The notes under the pieces are model-generated. The model was not told where the DNA came from and searched no databases. It saw only the letters and a program-made list of their open reading frames with translations. Below, piece after piece: positions 61,501-64,000 of a stretch of 64,000 bases of DNA. The first letter of the stretch is position 1. Every line of letters begins with the position of its first letter. The stretch is from the NCBI RefSeq assembly GCF_037975245.1, contig NC_092563.1, positions 24,212,960 through 24,276,959 on the forward strand. The letters are read 5' to 3'. The DNA is from Apostichopus japonicus (Eukaryota; Echinodermata; Holothuroidea; Aspidochirotida; Stichopodidae). The translations under genes and the position numbers were made by a program.

Positions 61501-63487
61501 CATATATATACACGGTTCACTGAAGATGAGTAACTGGCTCTATACACCTACTCTACCACAAAACTTCATATATATATACACACGGTTCACTTGGGATGTG
61601 TCACTTGCTCTATAAACCTACTCTACCACATAACTTCATATATATACACGGTTCACTGAAGATGAGTAACTGGCTCTATACACCTACTCTACCACATAAC
61701 TTCATATATATACACGGTTCACTGAAGATGAGTAACTGGCTCTATACACCTACTCTACCACATAACTTCATATATATACACGGTTCACTGAAGATGAGTA
61801 ACTGGCTCTATACACCTACTTTACCATATAACTTTATATATATATATACGGTTCTCTGAAGATGAGTAACTTGCCCTATAATCCTACTCTACCATATATG
61901 TTCATACACGGTTCACTGAAGATTAGTAACTTGCTCAATACACCTACTCTACCATATATCTTCATATATATACACGGTTCTCTGAAGATGAGTAACTTGC
62001 TCTAAAAACCTACTCTACCATAAATCTTCATATATATACATGGTTCACTGAAGATGAGTAACCTGCTCTATACACCTACTCTACCTATACACACGGTTCT
62101 CGCTCTATACACCAAATCTACCATGTCTTTATATATATACACGGTTTACTGAAGATGTGTAACTTGGTTTATACACCTGATCTGCCTTATACACATGGTT
62201 CACTCAAGATGTGTAAACTGCTCTATAAACCTACTCTACCATGTATAAACACTTCTTTGTGAAGTTATATAACATTTCCTCTTATAACTACATAGTTCCA
62301 TACTTATCACAGAAACCAAGTCATATCTTATCTCATACTTGGCAATACAACTTGCTGTTGTCCTAATCAATAAAACTGAATATCTTCTTCTTCGGTTTTG
62401 TAACTCTTAAAAGTAGATTTGTAAATCGAACCCTCTGACATCAGATTGTTTTCAATATCCATGTCTTGCTTATTTTATATTTTACTTTATATATCCTCCA
62501 ATTTACCTTCCATATGAAAAAGAAGAATTTGATTTATTCCTTTTTCCTGAAAAAAAAAACAATTCATTGTGACACACAGGTGTGGATAAGCTCACTAATG
62601 GAAATTGTGATCTTTCATGCAATGAAACAAACAATATAGGTTTAATACCAAAATTCTTGAGGTCTGTACTGGCAGAATGGGTAAGAGCAAGGCCGAAGAC
62701 CACTTCCTTGACTTTGGTGAGTTTCAGAACTTTACTGATTTGATGAAGAAGTTGAGGTGATGGCTTTAAAGTCTGTTTAAAAGAAGAAAAAAAATAAAGG
62801 GAACAATGTCCATTATTACACAAAACTACACACAGTCAAGCAACCGCGGTAACAAGCATCAACAATGATGTCATGTAATCCATTATGTAGGCAATTTGGA
62901 TTTGCTTCTTCCAAACTTGACCGCATCACAACCTCAACGATCTTTTACTTTCAAGCTGACATGACCACTGAAGGAAGAGCAGAAATCCAACAATCTTAGG
63001 GATTTCTTGCCACAGTTTATAATATTTTGGTTTTTAAGGACAACACTGGATGCAAGATTTTACCATTACAGATCACCAGGTTCCAGAATCACTGTGGCCC
63101 CAACTGGTAAAATATGAATGTCATTCCAAGCTTTACTTTTTGAGCTATGGTATTTACAGGGACTTCTTAACACCCTAAACTCTATTGACCTCAAGAGATC
63201 TTTGACCTGAACATAAATGATGATAGGGTTCTTGTACACACCAAGGTGCATCAACATACAACACACAAACTTTATAAGCATGTGGTAACTCTAAGCAAGT
63301 CCGTTACCTCCACTTAAAGTAATGTTACTTGAACTGCTAAATACAATAGTATGAAGCATATCAATTCTTTTGATAATTTGAGACTGACCTTCTGATGGCT
63401 AAGTGGGTTGTCAACAGCAAAACACAGGCTACTGATGAAACTAGGTTTTGCCACCAGCTGTGAGCATTCATCAACGAGATACTGGGT
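29318..63487 (-). CDS. CNOT1: CNOT1, CCR4-NOT complex scaffold subunit (5' end outside window)
   Basis: CNOT1 is the large scaffold on which the cytoplasmic CCR4-NOT deadenylase assembles; it shortens mRNA poly(A) tails and links them to repressors. I identified 41 exons on the minus strand by translating and matching remembered human CNOT1. Every junction has a GT donor and AG acceptor, and the phases agree from 63487 to the TAA at 29318-29320. Total coding length is 6,915 bp (2,304 codons plus stop). The family is about 2,370 residues, so roughly 70 N-terminal residues are missing to the right. The first visible residues ([17 protein letters not shown]) match human TQFLIQECASLITKPNF. Diagnostic stretches include [47 protein letters not shown] and [17 protein letters not shown]. 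Exons are listed in the domain entries below. No frameshift or internal stop was seen, so the gene looks intact and under constraint. Confidence 0.97.
33105..33151. repeat. (AT)n microsatellite
   Basis: A run of TA/AT dinucleotides with one interruption in the intron between CNOT1 exons 33367-33250 and 32711-32610. Confidence 0.85.
33531..33700. mobile_element. Foldback MITE in CNOT1 intron
   Basis: Outer arms ACAAATAATAAATGG / CCATTTATTATTTGT and inner arms GTTCCATTCAAC / GTTGAATGGAAC (around GAGGCGCAGCCGA) give a near-complete hairpin about 170 bp long. It is in the intron between exons 34268-34105 and 33367-33250. Confidence 0.75.
34272..34582. repeat. 43-44 bp minisatellite in CNOT1 intron, touching the splice acceptor
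   Basis: About seven contiguous copies of a unit such as CACACCGGAAAATATAAACC + AATGCCTACACATGACA. Variants are ACATAAGCAC, AAAACAGCAC and ACATACAAGCAC. The array begins three bases from the AG of the acceptor of exon 34268-34105 and fills half of the 597-bp intron. Units are contiguous without spacers, so this is not CRISPR-like. Confidence 0.9.
37911..38856 (-). CDS. CNOT1: CNOT1 exons 28-29: connector region
   Basis: Exons 38856-38548 and 38065-37911 encode residues 1481-1634. They read [20 protein letters not shown] and later [20 protein letters not shown] and NKQITR, matching the human helical connector between the CNOT9-binding and NOT1 homology domains. The 309-bp exon is the longest of the gene. 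Phase leaves two bases (AG) at 37911 that combine with the next exon at 37513. Confidence 0.95.
39665..43132 (-). CDS. CNOT1: CNOT1 exons 23-27: linker and CNOT9-binding domain (DUF3819)
   Basis: Exons 43132-42851, 41246-41106, 40922-40767, 40218-40078 and 39769-39665 encode residues 1206-1480. The first exon has a Thr-rich stretch ([19 protein letters not shown]) and then [20 protein letters not shown], matching human [20 protein letters not shown]. Next come [55 protein letters not shown] and [18 protein letters not shown]. In mammals this helical bundle binds CNOT9, which recruits GW182 in microRNA silencing. The 42851-41246 intron contains a transposon-like block with GGTTTTTACCGG repeats. 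Confidence 0.96.
41376..42770. mobile_element. Probable DNA transposon with GGTTTTTACCGG subterminal repeats
   Basis: Both edges (about 41376-41495 and 42665-42750) are packed with GGTTTTTACCGG, GGTTTTTCCC and their inverses, a pattern typical of transposon subterminal repeats. The left end CAGGGTTGGCCGG looks hAT-like, but a matching right end and a target duplication were not found. Inside, a minus-strand LINE-like tail is present near 42328. No intact transposase was seen. The whole block lies in the intron between CNOT1 exons 43132-42851 and 41246-41106. Confidence 0.55.
42312..42375 (-). mobile_element. Short LINE coding remnant
   Basis: Reverse translation gives [20 protein letters not shown], which resembles the extreme C-terminus of some LINE polyproteins (DR.KWRA...A). 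Only about 60 bp is recognisable. Confidence 0.4.
43424..45845 (-). CDS. CNOT1: CNOT1 exons 19-22: MIF4G domain that binds CAF1 (CNOT7/8)
   Basis: Exons 45845-45699, 45412-45233, 44125-44009 and 43669-43424 encode residues 976-1205. Key stretches are [70 protein letters not shown] and [18 protein letters not shown]. In mammals and yeast this MIF4G fold docks the CAF1 deadenylase (and through it CCR4), and also contacts DDX6. Similarity to human is very high in this block. The donor after residue 1205 is GTGAGT at 43423, directly after LGLDIN. Confidence 0.96.
44761..44842. repeat. Two-copy tandem duplication (~52 bp offset)
   Basis: ACACCGCATATAATTAGAGA TCTATCAC is followed by ACACCGAATATAATTAAGAG ATTTATCAG. 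It lies in the intron between exons 45412-45233 and 44125-44009. Confidence 0.6.
46447..46629 (-). CDS. CNOT1: CNOT1 exon 18: Thr/Val/Pro-rich linker
   Basis: This single 183-bp exon (61 codons, phase 0 at both ends) begins YIQYGQQS, like human YIEYGQQS. It continues into a threonine-rich tract ([11 protein letters not shown]) comparable to the human TTSTTTTVAKTV linker between the TTP-binding domain and the MIF4G domain. The acceptor TTTCAG and donor GTGAGT are good. The middle is poorly conserved, as in other animals, so function beyond a flexible linker cannot be claimed. Confidence 0.9.
47336..49461 (-). CDS. CNOT1: CNOT1 exons 15-17: tristetraprolin-binding MIF4G-like domain
   Basis: Exons 49461-49289, 48927-48803 and 47525-47336 encode residues 752-914. 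The sequence contains [78 protein letters not shown] and [20 protein letters not shown], close to human residues about 800-1000. In mammals this helical domain binds tristetraprolin and Nanos peptides and so recruits the deadenylase to AU-rich messages. The 48803-47525 intron holds a SINE/LINE-tail-like repeat and an 87-bp tandem array. The 49461-50811 intron holds a tRNA-derived SINE. Confidence 0.95.
48096..48428. repeat. Tandem repeat, ~87-bp unit, four copies
   Basis: Units contain GTATACACACTACCTTC, CTTCATACATTCA, TTTCACTCCATCTTGTGGCA and GTATGAAGGGCTGGGGA. Copies differ by a few bases (TATAC/TATTC, CAGT/TAGT). It is intronic in CNOT1. Confidence 0.8.
48553..48740. mobile_element. Dispersed repeat of SINE/LINE-tail type
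   Basis: Starts with TGATTTATATAGCGCTTTAT, a phrase common in marine invertebrate repeats. It continues through ACTGCGCCCAATGACAAGTT ACATCACAGGTACC to CCATTTAACCCCTGGGTGGA and GGCAATTG. The last part resembles the inverse of the conserved tail of the SINE at 49857. Family and borders are uncertain. Confidence 0.5.
49857..50160 (+). mobile_element. tRNA-derived SINE
   Basis: The head resembles a tRNA with pol III A box TGGTTAAATGG and B box GGTTGGAATCC (one change from GGTTCGAATCC). It is followed by the conserved body GTGTCCTTGGGCAAGGCACT TTATCTCCATTGCCTC. A G13 run lies at about 49997-50009. It lies between CNOT1 exons 50933-50811 and 49461-49289 on the opposite strand. Confidence 0.75.
50811..52797 (-). 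CDS. CNOT1: CNOT1 exons 11-14: end of HEAT region and Pro/Gly-rich linker
   Basis: Exons 52797-52634, 51854-51677, 51272-51086 and 50933-50811 encode residues 535-751. The first carries [13 protein letters not shown] and [14 protein letters not shown], and the second [20 protein letters not shown]; both align with the end of the human N-terminal module. The last two exons are low-complexity (proline, glycine, alanine, asparagine; for example [17 protein letters not shown]) and correspond to the poorly conserved disordered linker before the TTP-binding domain. Their assignment rests on open frames, matching phases (0, 1, 1) and clean splice sites rather than on strict similarity. Phase arithmetic through these exons is what keeps the downstream domains in frame. 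Confidence 0.88.
53335..53572 (+). mobile_element. tRNA-derived SINE ending in (ATACAT)n
   Basis: A tRNA-like head (GACGGTGTCTTTCAATCATA, AGGTCCCCAGTTTGAGTCAC with a B-box-like GTTTGAGTC) is followed by a body shared with 25966-26112. The tail is a TACATACATACA simple repeat. The body includes CTTGCGGCTTTGATAAGCC, which can form a short hairpin. It ends 40 bp from the donor of CNOT1 exon 53851-53612. Confidence 0.75.
53612..63487 (-). CDS. CNOT1: CNOT1 exons 1-10 of window: N-terminal HEAT region
   Basis: Exons, in transcript order: 63487-63389, 62772-62649, 60022-59819, 59162-59050, 58551-58372, 57409-57140, 56029-55899, 55603-55471, 54868-54761 and 53851-53612. They encode visible residues 1-534. 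In the family this region forms HEAT repeats that bind CNOT10 and CNOT11. Recognisable pieces are [64 protein letters not shown] and [13 protein letters not shown], all with close human counterparts. The 62649-60022 intron holds a large minisatellite, and the 57140-56029 intron holds a small transposon. A previous exon should precede 63487 in phase 0, but I could not find a convincing one before the window ends. Confidence 0.95.
54055..54305. repeat. Two-copy tandem duplication (139-bp offset)
   Basis: GAACAGGTGACACACATTAC (from 54074) recurs as GAACAGGTGAAACACGTTAC (from 54213). Both continue through GGGCTGGTTCATAGAACACA CAGTGA and ATGTTTTAAATGTTAAAAGA. The copies are clearly diverged, so the duplication is not recent. 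It is intronic in CNOT1. Confidence 0.8.
56842..57100. mobile_element. Short inverted-repeat transposon, copy 2 (6-bp target duplication)
   Basis: This is the same family as 9554-9724: left end CAGGGATGACC, inverted right end CAGACATGAGC, flanked by TTAAAT at 56836-56841 and 57101-57106. It retains ~100 bp in the middle (from CTGCAGGTTGG to TTAATCTC) missing in the other copy. The palindrome of copy 1 has decayed here (TTCCACAAATTCGAAGAA). It lies in a CNOT1 intron about 40 bp before the donor side of exon 57140-57409. Confidence 0.8.
60372..62245. repeat. 66-bp minisatellite with higher-order structure in CNOT1 intron
   Basis: About 28 units of the form GATGAGTAACTGGCTCTATA + CACCTACTCTACCACATAAC + TTCATATATATACACGGTTC + ACTGAA. 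Two main variants alternate. Type A has GAAGATGAGTAACTGGC...TATACACC; type B has TGGGATGTGTAACTTGC...TATAAACC. Some units carry an extra 4 bp (TATATATATACACACGG). Units at both edges (60372-60460 and 61855-62245) are degenerate, the centre is homogeneous. Because 66 is divisible by three, open frames appear on the plus strand; they are not genes. Confidence 0.95.
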
Positions 63488-64000
63488 CTGTGTGACAAGG
63501 AATCAAGAGGTACATGTTCTGATATATATATATATACTAGTAAACAACTAAACAAAGCAATATATCCACTAACAAACAACCAAACAACGATAAAAACTGT
63601 CATCATTTTATTGTAAGGATCCTCCACCCCCCACCCCCCCCCCCCGCCATCAACCATTATTGAATGCACAACCCTCCTGGTAACACAGTTTTCTGACACT
63701 TTTTGCAACACAGGTCTGTCAAATGAAAAATTCAAACAATTCATCACAAGTGTTCCATCCATTATTGAAACAAATTCCATTACCAATGCTTGCAAGCAAC
63801 AGCTAATATCATGCAGTAATTTACCAGTTTGGATATAGTCTGCAAATCTTGTTAATTAATGAATACTGGGTCTATTCTATATCGTAATAAGGTGCGATAT
63901 GCATAAAAATAGTAACTTGCCCTGGGCCGCTAAAACGGATGGAACAACATTTCACTGAAGCGAGAATGTAATTTTCCGTACATTGCACACATTCTCCAAG

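Noticed and set aside
60448-61859. Four plus-strand open frames with repeated [20 protein letters not shown]
   Set aside because: They come from a 66-bp minisatellite (a multiple of three) inside a CNOT1 intron, and 4-bp length variants break the frame. There is no gene context.
63917-64000. Possible preceding CNOT1 exon ending ...CCSIRFSGPGQ with donor GTTACT
   Set aside because: Phase and the FSG..Q end fit, but the rest (YILASVKCC) does not match the strongly conserved LLRCLFSHVD, so coincidence is more likely.

Overview
The window is animal nuclear DNA. It is AT-rich, has no operons, and its genes are split into short exons with GT...AG borders separated by long introns full of microsatellites and small transposons. 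Two protein genes can be read, both on the minus strand. The SINE-type and foldback repeats, the long cadherin-like ectodomain and the CNOT1 sequence fit an invertebrate deuterostome. An echinoderm is my best guess, but it rests on general resemblance and is not proven.

Right half (29.3-63.5 kb): 41 consecutive exons of CNOT1, the scaffold of the CCR4-NOT mRNA deadenylase. The exons were joined by hand. Splice phases agree at every junction and give 6,915 bp, or 2,304 codons plus a stop. Only the first ~70 residues lie beyond the right edge. All the CNOT1 modules are present in order: N-terminal HEAT region, tristetraprolin-binding MIF4G-like domain, CAF1-binding MIF4G, CNOT9-binding DUF3819, connector and the C-terminal NOT1 homology domain.

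Left part (3.8-21.0 kb): six exons encoding the first 808 residues of a secreted or membrane cadherin-superfamily protein (signal peptide, cadherin repeats, a furin-like RSKR site). The gene runs off the left edge. The ~8 kb between the two genes holds repeats only.

Introns and the intergenic stretch contain a rich set of mobile and repeated DNA. Two hAT-type elements have perfect 8-bp target duplications (18.2-19.4 kb and 24.7-25.0 kb). A small inverted-repeat family has two copies, each with a 6-bp duplication (9.55 kb and 56.8 kb). There are also tRNA-derived SINEs, LINE tails, several foldback elements, a 66-bp minisatellite with higher-order structure (60.4-62.2 kb), and a 43-bp minisatellite that reaches a CNOT1 splice acceptor. 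A tRNA-like gene with anticodon AUU lies at 5.4 kb. I saw no bacterial-type system, CRISPR array or virus. The most unusual signals are in the repeats and in how they sit against splice sites.
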